Shown here: positions 26,284 through 34,853 of the stretch, one piece after another | Numbering within the stretch: the first letter of the stretch is position 1 | Layout: the number at the start of each line of letters is the position of its first letter | Assembly (NCBI GenBank): GCA_946554445.1 | Contig: CAMNSD010000004.1 | Coordinates: forward strand, 1 to 64,000 | Source of the DNA: an uncultured Lachnospiraceae bacterium | GTDB taxonomy: Bacteria; Bacillota; Clostridia; Lachnospirales; Lachnospiraceae | Direction: 5' to 3' | DNA length: 64,000 nt | Made by a program: the position numbers and the translations under genes | Notes under the pieces: model-generated | Seen by the model: the letters and a program-made list of their open reading frames with translations, nothing else | Told to the model about the DNA's origin: nothing | Databases searched by the model: none

Positions 26284-28047
26284 TTATTTTTTCCCGCTGT
26301 TCCTTCTCATCTCCACATGTTCTGCATAAACTGCAAACGCCGAGGGAATCGGATAATTTGTCTTTGTCTCCTCCGGATTGATAAAAATAAGCCCCTTTTT
26401 CTTCTCCCCAGTTTCCAGGCGGGCCAATTCATCCACCCGCACCTCATATCCTATCATGTGCCACTCTTTATGTGTAAAGACATGTTTGGCAGGCGCCAGT
26501 TTCCGAATCCGGATTGGTGACAATCCCAGTTCTTTCAAATAGGCGATCACCTGTTTTTCATCCCTATGCCCTTCCATGGCGGGGAACTCATACATACCGG
26601 CCAAAAGTCCCTTATCCGGTCTTTTACAGAGGGCTACCAGATTAGCATCCTGAATGACCAATATTGTCTTTTCCTCGATACTTCTAGGCTTCTTCGGCGT
26701 CTTTTTCGGCAGTTCCATCACTCTTTGCTGCGCCCTTGCCTGACATAGTTCCCTCCAGGGACATTCCTCACATTTCGCCGCGCCGTTGGGAATACATATC
26801 ATCGCGCCCAGTTCCATCAATGCCTGATTAAAGTCCCCCGGACGATTCGCTGGCATAACTCCTGCCAGATCATCCTCCACAGATTTCCTGACCTTCGCAT
26901 CCAGAATATCTCTCTCATCTGCCCTGAGTCTTGACAAGATTCGCAGCACATTGCCATCCACAGCAGGCTGTGCCTGTCCAAAGGCAATGGAAGCGATCGC
27001 GCCCGCCGTATAACTTCCAATCCCCGGAAGTTTCAGCAGTTCTTCATACTTCCCAGGTATGCTGCCCCCATATTCCGAGACAATCTTCATCGCCGCCTTC
27101 TTTAAGTTTCTTGCCCGGTTATAATAGCCAAGCCCTTCCCATAACTTCAGAAGCTGCTCTTCCTCCACTGATGCCAGGCTCTCCACATCGGGAAGCGCCT
27201 GTAGAAATCGATCATAATATGGCTTCACTGCCTCCACCCTGGTCTGCTGCAGCATAATCTCTGACAACCATACATGATAAGGCGTTGGCTCCTCCCGCCA
27301 AGGCAGAATCCGTCTGCCCGCATCATACCAGGCAAGCAAAGGCTCTGCAATCCGGTCAAGACTGTCCACCACCACCGGCACTGGTTCGTCTATCGTCAGG
27401 CTGTCCGTCCCTACTTGACAATCATAGGCAAGGATTCTCACGCCGGCATTTCTAGCGCTTTGCAGGGCTTTGCCAAAAGCTGGCTGGATATCCCAGGCGG
27501 GTTCCACATATCTAATGCCTTTCATCTGAACCACCAGCAAAAGATAGGCTTCATATCCCTGTCTTCGCGCCTCGATCAGTTCCTCCACATGCTTTACCGC
27601 CCGCTCCGACGGTGCATCCGGAAATGCCGCCACATCATTATGCTCCAATGTAACGCCCTTGACTTCTACAAAAGCCCGCCTTCCGGAAGCGCTCTCTATA
27701 TAAAAATCAAATCGGGAATTGCCAAAAACCGTCTCCGGCCTGACCAGACTGACATCCTCATACAATCCGCCTCCGGAAAGCCATTCCCCCGCCACTTTAT
27801 TAGGTGCATTGGAATCCATATTGACCAGACGGCCGTTCTTATCCACCGCCACAAGGTCATAGGCCGTAGACCGCTCCCTGTTATCGCTTATTTCCAAGTA
27901 CACCTGCGCATTGTCCTGCAAAAGTTCCCTGCATCTGCCGGTGTTCTTTACATGTACTTTCACCCGCTCTCCCATCAGTTCCACATAGGCAATAAACCGA
28001 TTGGGCCGTTCTATAAATTTGGCAGGTACAATCTTATTATACTTCAT
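26284..28047 (-). CDS. SfsA-MutY fusion: DNA-binding/nuclease SfsA domain plus A/G-specific adenine glycosylase
   Basis: 587 aa, about the sum of the two proteins. Residues 1-230 are SfsA (FIERPNRFIAYVELMGERVK, NTGRCRELL, FVEVKGVTLE, AFPDAPSERAVKH). From residue about 235 MutY follows: the catalytic glutamate in WLSEIMLQQTRVEAV, helix-hairpin-helix LKLPGIGSYTAGAI and the catalytic aspartate in PAVDGNVLRIL. The iron-sulphur cysteines are C-x7-C-x2-C-x5-C in CIPNGAAKCEECPWRELC, and a C-terminal NUDIX-like 8-oxoG recognition domain closes the protein. There is no stop or ribosome site at the junction, so it is one polypeptide. MutY removes adenine opposite 8-oxoguanine; SfsA homologues bind or cut nucleic acid. 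It starts one base after the 5'-nucleotidase stop. Confidence 0.88.
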   Translation of the reverse strand: MKYNKIVPAKFIERPNRFIAYVELMGERVKVHVKNTGRCRELLQDNAQVYLEISDNRERSTAYDLVAVDKNGRLVNMDSNAPNKVAGEWLSGGGLYEDVSLVRPETVFGNSRFDFYIESASGRRAFVEVKGVTLEHNDVAAFPDAPSERAVKHVEELIEARRQGYEAYLLLVVQMKGIRYVEPAWDIQPAFGKALQSARNAGVRILAYDCQVGTDSLTIDEPVPVVVDSLDRIAEPLLAWYDAGRRILPWREEPTPYHVWLSEIMLQQTRVEAVKPYYDRFLQALPDVESLASVEEEQLLKLWEGLGYYNRARNLKKAAMKIVSEYGGSIPGKYEELLKLPGIGSYTAGAIASIAFGQAQPAVDGNVLRILSRLRADERDILDAKVRKSVEDDLAGVMPANRPGDFNQALMELGAMICIPNGAAKCEECPWRELCQARAQQRVMELPKKTPKKPRSIEEKTILVIQDANLVALCKRPDKGLLAGMYEFPAMEGHRDEKQVIAYLKELGLSPIRIRKLAPAKHVFTHKEWHMIGYEVRVDELARLETGEKKKGLIFINPEETKTNYPIPSAFAVYAEHVEMRRNSGKK

Positions 28048-28048
28048 C

Positions 28049-28990
28049 TCAACTGCTGTCCTTCTTCTCTATCTCCTCGGAAACATCCCTGTTCTTATAA
28101 GGAACCCTCGCCGCAGGTACCACCTCGGAGGCTGGTCCTGTATGTACAGACTGATCGTCAAAAAAGATATGTGCCCCAAAAGCCTGCAGTACATCCTTCT
28201 TGCGGATTCCTCCCAAGAAAAACACTTCATCAATACGCACATTCCAGGCGCGCAGAGTACGGATAACCCGCTCGTGCGCAGGCGCACATCTTGTAGTGAC
28301 AAGAGCCGTCCTGATTGGCGCTTCCTCTCCTGGAAAATCTTTCTGTAATTCTGAGAGCGTCTTTAAGAATTTAGCAAAAGGACCTGCCTGCAAAGGATTA
28401 TTTGCATTGCGCCTCTCATTCTCCTCAAACGCCTCCAATCCCTGTTCCTGATAAATACGCTCCGACTCATCGGAAAATAGTACGGCATCACCATCAAAAG
28501 CAATCCTGATCTGCCTGATCTGATGCTCACAATCATAGGTCTGAATCCCTTCCGTACAGATGATACCCGCCGCGATATTGGAGTCTATCGCCCGCTGCAC
28601 ATCATCCTCATAGGCTGACAGAAACAAATCTGTCTTGAAAGCGGTCAGATACGGAGCTAACGATGCGCCGCTGGCCAGCACCGCCCTGGTAATATTCAGC
28701 CCATAATGTTCAATCGCCTTAAAAACCCGCAGAGACGTATCTGGACTGTTCCTGGACATGATAATGACCTCCACCCGTCCTTCCCTGCCCGGCAGCTCAT
28801 TGAGATTCAGAAGAGCCTTCACAAGCGGAAAGCCCGGTCCCGGAGAAAGCACATCATTTTCATGCTCTATCTGATATTGGCAGTACGCCTCCACCCCATC
28901 TTCCTCAAATATTCTGTTCTCATAAGTCAAATCAAATAACGCCCTGGACGAAACGCCCACTACGAGTTTATTTTCCAAATCATAAGCCAT
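28049..28990 (-). CDS. Cytosolic 5'-nucleotidase (PF06189-type)
   Basis: 313 aa, ATG with AGGAGG upstream. The motifs VVGVSSRALFDLTYENRIF, VIIMSRNSPDTSLRVF, RIAFDGDAVLFSDESERIY and ALVTTRCAPAHERVIRTL match the 5'-nucleotidase family of the HAD superfamily, with aspartates in the FDGDAVLFSD loop. It would dephosphorylate nucleoside monophosphates in the cytoplasm. Its stop lies one base before the SfsA-MutY start, so the two are co-translated. Pairing a nucleotidase with an oxidative-damage glycosylase suggests a loose nucleotide-quality theme, which is inference. Confidence 0.85.
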   Translation of the reverse strand: MAYDLENKLVVGVSSRALFDLTYENRIFEEDGVEAYCQYQIEHENDVLSPGPGFPLVKALLNLNELPGREGRVEVIIMSRNSPDTSLRVFKAIEHYGLNITRAVLASGASLAPYLTAFKTDLFLSAYEDDVQRAIDSNIAAGIICTEGIQTYDCEHQIRQIRIAFDGDAVLFSDESERIYQEQGLEAFEENERRNANNPLQAGPFAKFLKTLSELQKDFPGEEAPIRTALVTTRCAPAHERVIRTLRAWNVRIDEVFFLGGIRKKDVLQAFGAHIFFDDQSVHTGPASEVVPAARVPYKNRDVSEEIEKKDSS

Positions 28991-29100
28991 AAGAAAACCT
29001 CCTGTTTAAAAGTCCGGCCCTCTGTTCCCTCACATCTTCCATGATCCTTCCGGGACTGACAGATGGCATTCTTCCACACAGGAGTTCCTGTTGTAAAGCC

Positions 29101-29682
29101 TTATCTCAACCTGTTACACTCAAATTTCTCAAAGGTGAGCAGACAGTTCCTGAGTTCCTCATACCTGTCTTCCACATCGCCCTCCTTAATCTCCAAATCC
29201 ACAGCAACTGCCATGGTGTTGATCATCTCATCTGTGATTCGGTTTCGCAGCGAAGTGAGAATATTCAGTCTCTGCTCATAAGTATTCGCATCGAGAAATT
29301 CCAATACCAGAGGATCAATATTTATTTGTTCTTCAGGTTCTGTCACCTGTGCTTCCTGCCTGTCAATCAGCTTTATAGGTTCCTGCATCTTGTGTACATC
29401 AGCCGGCTGTTTGGCGGATTGTGCATCATAGGAATCGGTTGTCTCATCAATATCCTGTAAGAGTTCAAAACGGTATTTCTGCTTTGCCTCCGGATATTTA
29501 GCATGGTCTACTTCCTCCATAAACATGGAGAGCGGCCGCACATAAATCTCAAAAGTGTCATACATAGCCTGATAAACTACCATCAGCTCTCTCGTCTCAC
29601 TGTTCCTGGCAAGACAACGAATCTGATACAAATTGCCTTTAAAATGTCTGTACATTTCCTGTGGTTTGGGATTATGTCTCAT
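29101..29682 (-). CDS. DUF1653-domain protein, probably SOS-regulated
   Basis: 193 aa; ATG with AGGAGC upstream. The first 65 residues are a DUF1653 domain (YRHFKGNLYQIRCLARNSET, VVYQAMYDTFEIYVRPLSMFMEEV). The remaining part is helical and acidic, with DPLVLEFLDANTYEQRLNIL, and is not recognised. It is the second gene after a promoter with two LexA boxes, separated from the small peptide 29704-29772 by only 21 nt and without a terminator. It should therefore be induced with DNA damage. The biochemical role of DUF1653 is unknown to me. Confidence 0.7.
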   Translation of the reverse strand: MRHNPKPQEMYRHFKGNLYQIRCLARNSETRELMVVYQAMYDTFEIYVRPLSMFMEEVDHAKYPEAKQKYRFELLQDIDETTDSYDAQSAKQPADVHKMQEPIKLIDRQEAQVTEPEEQINIDPLVLEFLDANTYEQRLNILTSLRNRITDEMINTMAVAVDLEIKEGDVEDRYEELRNCLLTFEKFECNRLR

Positions 29683-29703
29683 ATATTGCTCCTATCTGAT
29701 TCA

Positions 29704-29772
29704 TTATAGACAGCATGCAACTGTGTCCAACATGCTACCTAATAGTATAATCCCAATCTGTAGAAATGTCAT
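29704..29772 (-). CDS. 22-aa hydrophobic peptide under a double LexA-box promoter
   Basis: MTFLQIGIILLGSMLDTVACCL. The ATG at 29772 follows GAGGGG at six nt. Sixteen of 22 residues are apolar and could form one short membrane helix. The start lies about 50 nt downstream of the predicted transcription start of an SOS promoter. By position and composition it recalls SOS-induced membrane peptides such as TisB, although there is no sequence similarity. It could also be a non-functional leader of the DUF1653 gene. Confidence 0.5.
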   Translation of the reverse strand: MTFLQIGIILLGSMLDTVACCL

Positions 29773-29813
29773 TCCTTTCCCCTCGATAAATTTATCTATT
29801 TTTGGGCGATACA

Positions 29814-29825
29814 GAACATTTGTTC
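29814..29825. promoter_or_regulatory. LexA (SOS) box 2
   Basis: GAACATTTGTTC, a perfect palindrome matching the Gram-positive LexA consensus GAAC-N4-GTTC. It covers the predicted transcription start. Confidence 0.8.
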
Positions 29826-29831
29826 TATATC

Positions 29832-29860
29832 ATTATAGAACAAATGTTCTTATCTGTCAA
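29832..29860 (-). promoter_or_regulatory. Perfect sigma-A promoter occluded by LexA boxes
   Basis: TTGACA (29860-29855), 17 nt, TATAAT (29837-29832) on the minus strand. All twelve bases match consensus. The -35 overlaps the TGA stop of the upstream gene (29859-29857). Confidence 0.85.
29838..29849. promoter_or_regulatory. LexA (SOS) box 1
   Basis: GAACAAATGTTC within the -35/-10 spacer, 24 bp centre to centre from box 2. Confidence 0.8.
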
Positions 29861-30240
29861 TTGGTATCGGCTGACATATTATAGGACGGTAGTTCAAATA
29901 TAATTCCACATCCCTCATCCCCTGCCCTTACCTGTAAAAGTGTCTGCACCAGCCTTTCTCTCTCTTCTTTCCCGAGTCTCTCTATCCGCCCGTGATGGAC
30001 AGCCACTGTATACGTTCTCTTCCCATCCTTCTTTATCCAGTTCATTGTGACACCACTGTCCGGATATCCCTGCCCGGCCAGAACATTTCTGACGTCTTCT
30101 TTAAAAGTCTGTTCCCATACCGCATATTGCTCATTTTCTCTAATGTACTCCTTATTTTCTTTGCTCATCACTGTTCCCCTCACGCAAAAAGCGATAACCA
30201 AAATCAACAAGGCTGTTGTTAATCCAAACCAATTTTTCAT
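29857..30240 (-). CDS. Hypothetical membrane-anchored protein
   Basis: 127 aa from ATG 30240, with GGTGG upstream. An N-terminal hydrophobic helix (NWFGLTTALLILVIAFCV) is followed by a soluble domain with KEDVRNVLAGQGYPDSGVTM and RTYTVAVHHGRIERLGKEE. This could be a small alpha/beta extracellular domain tethered to the membrane. I do not recognise the family. It ends within the SOS promoter and has no terminator of its own, so some read-through into the SOS unit is possible. Confidence 0.55.
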   Translation of the reverse strand: MKNWFGLTTALLILVIAFCVRGTVMSKENKEYIRENEQYAVWEQTFKEDVRNVLAGQGYPDSGVTMNWIKKDGKRTYTVAVHHGRIERLGKEERERLVQTLLQVRAGDEGCGIIFELPSYNMSADTN

Positions 30241-30397
30241 CTGCACCACCCTGCCTTTCCACTATTCTTCCTTTGCACCCGCCATCTTCTATCGCTTGAC
30301 TGACAGCCTCCTGATATGCTTGAAACCCTTGATGTGACTACCATACCACTTTATCAGTCCTATAAATGGGACAATAAAACAAAACCAATCTAATATT

Positions 30398-30426
30398 TTG
30401 CTTTTATCAGACTTTTTTGTTAGAAT
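30398..30426 (+). promoter_or_regulatory. Promoter of the 146-aa hypothetical gene
   Basis: TTGCTT, 17 nt, TAGAAT. Its predicted start site (about 30433) lies downstream of the ATG at 30431, which supports the start at 30461. Confidence 0.5.
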
Positions 30427-30460
30427 CATTATGAAGAATAAAAGAGAAAGGTATCATTCT

Positions 30461-30901
30461 ATGGCTTTCAGGTGGAAAAATTTTTCACAATGCACAAAAA
30501 TAGTCATGATCACGGCTATACTGACCATACTTTTCTTGGCCGGAATATTTCTTTATATTCCCTGTTGGGAATGTTTGATCCTATGGAGAATAGAGAGTCT
30601 GAACCTGCCAGAAGGCTCTGTGGAGGTATATCCTGCCAAAGCCTGGCTTTCTGATGTGTACTGGCCGCATATAAAAGCAGAAAAAGTCCTTGACTGTGAG
30701 ATTGGCACCGAGGCCGCCAAAGAATATATCGAAACCCACAACCCCGCATGGAAGCTAAATAACATGGATATTGTGGGGTATGGCTCCATGAGTGACATCG
30801 CAATCTATGAATTGGATTACGACGAAGAATACGCGCAAAAATGGAACACGGATAACTGCGTACATATTGTCTATTTTAAAAAGGTCTTTGAATGGTGGTA
30901 G
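30461..30901 (+). CDS. Hypothetical protein with one N-terminal membrane helix
   Basis: 146 aa from the ATG at 30461 (GAGAAAGG upstream). A short basic start precedes a hydrophobic segment IVMITAILTILFLAGIFLYI. The outer part is rich in aromatic and acidic residues (YIETHNPAWKLNNMDIVGYG). No family is recognised. It is followed 33 nt later by ybaK on the same strand and may share its transcript. Confidence 0.5.
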   Translation: MAFRWKNFSQCTKIVMITAILTILFLAGIFLYIPCWECLILWRIESLNLPEGSVEVYPAKAWLSDVYWPHIKAEKVLDCEIGTEAAKEYIETHNPAWKLNNMDIVGYGSMSDIAIYELDYDEEYAQKWNTDNCVHIVYFKKVFEWW

Positions 30902-30934
30902 ACGAATCCATACCCTGGACAGGAGAAATAAACT

Positions 30935-31411
30935 TTGAAAAAAGAAGAAAAAACCAACGCGATCAGATTATTGGAACAAAAGAAACTCACCTTTAAAGTG
31001 CATGACTATTCACAGTCCGATGTCATAAGCGGGCTGGATGTGGCTAACTATTTAAACGAAAACCCCGACAGGGTTTTTAAAACATTGGTCACCGTCGGCA
31101 AATCAAATGATCATTACGTTTTTTTGGTGCCTGTCAACCGGGAACTGGATTTAAAGAAAGCCGCACAGGCTGTTGGTGAGAAAAATATCAGCATGATAAA
31201 ATCAAAGGAATTGCTGCCATTGACAGGCTATATTCATGGTGGATGTTCTCCCATCGGCATGAAGAAATTTTTTACCACGACCATAGACGCCAGCGCTAAA
31301 GATTTTGATGCCATCATCTTCAGCGCCGGCAAAATTGGTTTTCAGATTGAAATGAGTTTGACAGACCTGGAAAAGGTCATAAAATATAGGCTTTGTGAGA
31401 TTACGGAATAA
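30935..31411 (+). CDS. ybaK: Cys-tRNA(Pro)/Cys-tRNA(Cys) deacylase, YbaK/EbsC type
   Basis: 158 aa. The start is a TTG at 30935 after GGAGAAAT; no suitable ATG exists. The protein shows the YbaK editing fold: NAIRLLEQKKLTFKVHDYSQ, RVFKTLVTVGKSNDHYVFLV, the conserved lysine in ALKK-like LDLKKAAQAVGEKNISM, and LLPLTGYIHGGCSPIGMKK. It hydrolyses cysteine wrongly attached to tRNA-Pro. Length and motifs are complete. Confidence 0.88.
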   Translation: MKKEEKTNAIRLLEQKKLTFKVHDYSQSDVISGLDVANYLNENPDRVFKTLVTVGKSNDHYVFLVPVNRELDLKKAAQAVGEKNISMIKSKELLPLTGYIHGGCSPIGMKKFFTTTIDASAKDFDAIIFSAGKIGFQIEMSLTDLEKVIKYRLCEITE

Positions 31412-31421
31412 TTGTCGTCCC

Positions 31422-31715
31422 TTATTCCTCCGCCGGTTTAAATCTGTCAAAGACTTTTTCCCCACAGCATACATGTCTGGAACCGTCCGCCTCTGTAATG
31501 ATATAGTCGCCTTCCCCGATAAAGGTCTTGCCCCTCCTGTGAAGAATATAAGGACAGACAATCGCTCCATTCTCTTTCTTAATCTGCACCAGGGAATCTG
31601 TGACAAACCATCCTCTGGTCACCACGTCCGTCCAAAGTTCAAAACCGTCCTCCATACCCTTTCCCACTTCATACTTCTCTACATTCACCTCAAATGACAC
31701 GCGTACACACTTCAT
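31422..31715 (-). CDS. Hypothetical 97-aa protein
   Basis: ATG at 31715 with GGAGGCAG upstream. It is a beta-rich, soluble sequence (VRVSFEVNVEKYEVGKGMED, RGWFVTDSLVQIKKENGAIV, GDYIITEADGSRHVCCGEKVF) without signal peptide. It follows thrH on the same strand at 54 nt and is convergent with ybaK. Function unknown. Confidence 0.55.
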   Translation of the reverse strand: MKCVRVSFEVNVEKYEVGKGMEDGFELWTDVVTRGWFVTDSLVQIKKENGAIVCPYILHRRGKTFIGEGDYIITEADGSRHVCCGEKVFDRFKPAEE

Positions 31716-31768
31716 ATTCTGCCTCCTTCTGTACAACATCTGTACCATATCTATTGTTATCTTAAATC

Positions 31769-32374
31769 CTATTCTGCAAGCGCCTTCTTGATTGCTGCCA
31801 TCAGCTCCTCATAAGTCTCATATGCCGGAAGCTGCGGGTAATCCTTCTTAATCTGCTCCGTACTCCTGAATAAAAAACCGGCCTTGCTTGCTAGGATCAT
31901 TGCCAGATCATTATGGCTGTCACCGCTGGCAATCGTTTCATAACCGATAGACTGCAATGCCTTGACCGTGGTGAGTTTGGAGTTCTCAATCCGCATCTTG
32001 AATCCCGTAATCCCTCCATCCGGCGCAACTTCCAGGGAATTACAAAAGATAGTCGGCCAGCCCAGCTTCTCCATCAACGGTCCCGCAAACTGGGTAAAAG
32101 TATCGCTGATGATAATGACCTGGGTAATACTTCGCAGTTCATCCAAAAACTCCTTCGCTCCCGGAAGCGGATCGATCTTGGCAATGGTCTCCTGAATCTC
32201 CTTCAAGCCAAGTCCATGCTCCCGCAATATCCCCAACCGCCAATTCATCAGTTTATCATAATCAGGTTCATCCCTGGTGGTCCTTGTCAGTTCCGGAATC
32301 CCGCTCTCCTTTGAAAAAGCAATCCAGATTTCCGGCACCAACACCCCCTCCAAGTCCAGACACACAATCTTCAT
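31769..32374 (-). CDS. thrH: Bifunctional phosphoserine phosphatase/homoserine phosphotransferase
   Basis: 201 aa from ATG 32374 with GGAGAG upstream; the longer open frame upstream has no ribosome site. HAD-family motifs: VCLDLEGVLVPEIW (catalytic aspartate), IIISDTFTQFAGPL (motif II), and GDSHNDLAMI (motif IV). The DLEGVLVPE variant is diagnostic for ThrH, which can move phosphate from phosphoserine to homoserine and so bypass ThrB. With hom and aspartokinase 10 kb away, this could serve threonine synthesis. Confidence 0.85.
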   Translation of the reverse strand: MKIVCLDLEGVLVPEIWIAFSKESGIPELTRTTRDEPDYDKLMNWRLGILREHGLGLKEIQETIAKIDPLPGAKEFLDELRSITQVIIISDTFTQFAGPLMEKLGWPTIFCNSLEVAPDGGITGFKMRIENSKLTTVKALQSIGYETIASGDSHNDLAMILASKAGFLFRSTEQIKKDYPQLPAYETYEELMAAIKKALAE

Positions 32375-32493
32375 ATGCATTACTCTCCTCCAAATCACCA
32401 AAGTATACGGAAGAATCATACAACGCCAACGCAAATATTTTCTTCCCATAATTTAGTATACCCCACCCACCTGCTTGTCCGCAACTATAATTT

Positions 32494-32525
32494 AAAAAGA
32501 CGCAGGCCAGACAGCCCGCGTCTTT
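32494..32525 (-). terminator. Terminator of the sugar-uptake/GH3 operon
   Basis: AAAGACGC(A/G)GGC hairpin with GCGTCTTT arm, 20 nt after the GH3 stop. Confidence 0.7.
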
Positions 32526-32544
32526 ATCGTATCTATAAATTTCC

Positions 32545-34668
32545 TCAAAACTCCACTTCCACTTTCACGCATGTATTTCCTGTCAACACTTCCGTTCTCG
32601 TATCCGGCTGACCGGTCCCTATGAAAAGAATATACCGACCACTGTCCTTGACACGCCATCCATCCTCATTGACTGCACTGAAAGCCTCCCCAGGAACCTG
32701 CAAGGCAATACTCTGCCTCTCACCTGGTTTTAAGGAAACTTTGGCAAAAGCACAAAGACTGTGATTGGGTACGGCAAATTCTGACTCCAAATCTTTGACA
32801 TATACCTGCACCACATCCCTCGTCTCCACATTGCCCCGGTTGACAATATCCATCTGCAGCGTCACATCCCGCGAAACAACATCTTTCGCCACAATCTGCG
32901 CGCGCTCTACAGACACATCCCCATAGGTCAGTCCATACCCGAAAGGATAAAGGGGCTCCTGCGTCATATAGCGATAAGTCCTGCCCTTCATGGAATAATC
33001 CTCAAAGTCCGGCATCCCCGCCAGCGAACGGTAGAAGGTCACCGGCAATTTACCGGAAGGGGAACTTTCCCCAAACAGGATATCCGCCACAGCCTTGCCT
33101 CCCCTGGCACCAGGATACCATAACTGCAGTACGGCCGCCGCCTTCTCATCCGCCAGCGACAGATCTATGGCGCTGCCCGCCATCAGGCACACCACCACCG
33201 GTTTTCCCACCGCAAGCACTGCTTCCATCAGATCTATCTGGCACTGCGGCAGGTTAAGGTCTTCTTTGTCACCGGAAGCATAACTGTTTCCGGTATCGCC
33301 TTCTTCGCCCTCCAGGGTTTCGTTCAATCCCACGCAGAGGATTACCACATCGCTGTGTCTGGCTGCAACGACCGCTTCTGCAATACGATCGTTCTTCCAG
33401 GCCAACTCCTCCACACGATCCTTAAAGAGATGGGATCCTTCTGCATATAAAACTCTACCATTATGTCCGACTTTATCCTGTATTCCTTCTAAAACCGTGA
33501 TATACCTGGAGGATGTTCCGTGATAATTCCCAATCAGCGCCTCTCTGCTGTTGGCGTTAGGCCCTATCACTGCAATGGTTTTTGCATCCTGTATGTCAAG
33601 CGGCAGGATTCCGTCATTCTTAAGAAGCACCACCGATTCCTTTGTCATCTGCTCCGCCACCGCCAGATGCTCTTCGCACTCCACTTTATCATAGGGAATC
33701 TGATCGTACTCACTCCCATCGAAGAGTCCCAGCAGATACCGGGCCGTAAAAACTCTCACAGCCGCCTCTGTAATCTCTTCTTCCGTCACAAGTCCTTCCT
33801 GTAATGCCTTGAGTAAATACTGATAAGTCACGCCGCAGTTGATATCGCAGCCTGACTTTAACGCCAGCGCCGCCGATTCTTCCATGGTATGGGTTACCAT
33901 ATGATTTTCATGAAAATCCAAGATTGCCCAACAGTCGGACACATAATGTCCCTTGAATCCCCATCCATCTCTCAAAAGCTCTTTCATCAGGGTGGGACTT
34001 CCGCAGCACGGCTCTCCGTTGGTCCTGTTATACGCGCCCATCACGGCTTCCACGCCGGCCTCCTGCACGCAGGCTTTAAACGCCGGCAGATAAGTTTCCG
34101 CCATGTCCTTCTTTGTGGCCACAGCGTTAAACTCATGACGCACTGCCTCCGGGCCGGAATGTACTGCAAAATGCTTCGCACAGGCCGCGGATTTTAACAG
34201 TTCCTCGTCATCCCCCTGCAAACCTTCCACGTAAGCCACACCTAGTCTGGATGTCAGATAGGGATCTTCTCCGTACGTTTCCTGCCCTCTGCCCCATCTG
34301 GGATCCCGGAAAATATTTACATTGGGAGACCAAAAAGTCAGCCCCTTATAAATATCCCTGTCACCCTCCGCCGAAAGGGCATTATACTTGGCTCTTCCCT
34401 CCGTAGCCGACACATCGCCGGCCTTGCGTATCAATTCTGAATCAAAAGTGGCAGCCATGCCGATTGCCTGTGGAAAACTGGTGGCCACACCGGCTCTCGC
34501 CACGCCATGCAGCGCCTCGCCCCACCAATTATATGCAGGAACACCCAGTCTCTCAATCGCCGGCGCATCATAGCGCAGCTGGGAAGCCCTCTCCTCCACT
34601 GTCATCTGACGCACTAACTTCTCCGCCCGCTCTCTTGCCCGCGCCCTGGCCTTATCACGATTCACCAT
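32545..34668 (-). CDS. GH3 beta-glucosidase / beta-xylosidase
   Basis: 707 aa, ATG with GGAAG upstream. It is a full GH3 enzyme: the (beta/alpha)8 domain with NWWGEALHGVAR, RDPRWGRGQETYGEDPYL and KHFAVHSGPE; the nucleophile aspartate in GHYVSDCWAI; a second sheet domain with acid/base region (NETLEGEEGDTGN); and a C-terminal fibronectin-III-like domain (RNVETRDVVQVYVKD type). The WGEALHG and YVSDCWAI variants are common in xylosidases of this family. There is no signal peptide, so it cleaves imported oligosaccharides in the cytoplasm. It is the last gene after the ABC transporter, which fits uptake then hydrolysis. Confidence 0.85.
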   Translation of the reverse strand: MVNRDKARARARERAEKLVRQMTVEERASQLRYDAPAIERLGVPAYNWWGEALHGVARAGVATSFPQAIGMAATFDSELIRKAGDVSATEGRAKYNALSAEGDRDIYKGLTFWSPNVNIFRDPRWGRGQETYGEDPYLTSRLGVAYVEGLQGDDEELLKSAACAKHFAVHSGPEAVRHEFNAVATKKDMAETYLPAFKACVQEAGVEAVMGAYNRTNGEPCCGSPTLMKELLRDGWGFKGHYVSDCWAILDFHENHMVTHTMEESAALALKSGCDINCGVTYQYLLKALQEGLVTEEEITEAAVRVFTARYLLGLFDGSEYDQIPYDKVECEEHLAVAEQMTKESVVLLKNDGILPLDIQDAKTIAVIGPNANSREALIGNYHGTSSRYITVLEGIQDKVGHNGRVLYAEGSHLFKDRVEELAWKNDRIAEAVVAARHSDVVILCVGLNETLEGEEGDTGNSYASGDKEDLNLPQCQIDLMEAVLAVGKPVVVCLMAGSAIDLSLADEKAAAVLQLWYPGARGGKAVADILFGESSPSGKLPVTFYRSLAGMPDFEDYSMKGRTYRYMTQEPLYPFGYGLTYGDVSVERAQIVAKDVVSRDVTLQMDIVNRGNVETRDVVQVYVKDLESEFAVPNHSLCAFAKVSLKPGERQSIALQVPGEAFSAVNEDGWRVKDSGRYILFIGTGQPDTRTEVLTGNTCVKVEVEF

Positions 34669-34786
34669 CTTCCTGCTTCCTTTCCGCTTCTATCATCACC
34701 TGTTGCCACTACTAAATCTCACACTAATCATTACACCACTATGCGGAGAATGCCTGCTCCTCACACTAAACATCACACTACCACGC

Positions 34787-34814
34787 GGAGAATGCCGCTT
34801 CTCAGGCATTCTCC
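34787..34814 (-). repeat. Intercistronic hairpin 1
   Basis: GGAGAATGCC / GGCATTCTCC arms around an 8-nt loop. A partial extra copy of its arm (GCGGAGAATGCC) occurs at 34743-34754. Confidence 0.6.
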
Positions 34815-34853
34815 AGTACGAGAAGAAGTTGCAAAGCAACTTCTTCTCGTACT
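34815..34853 (-). repeat. Intercistronic hairpin 2, 18-bp perfect stem
   Basis: AGTACGAGAAGAAGTTGC / GCAACTTCTTCTCGTACT with a three-base loop, abutting hairpin 1 and overlapping the permease stop codon. There is no T-run, so it is more likely an mRNA stabiliser or processing signal than a full terminator. Confidence 0.7.
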
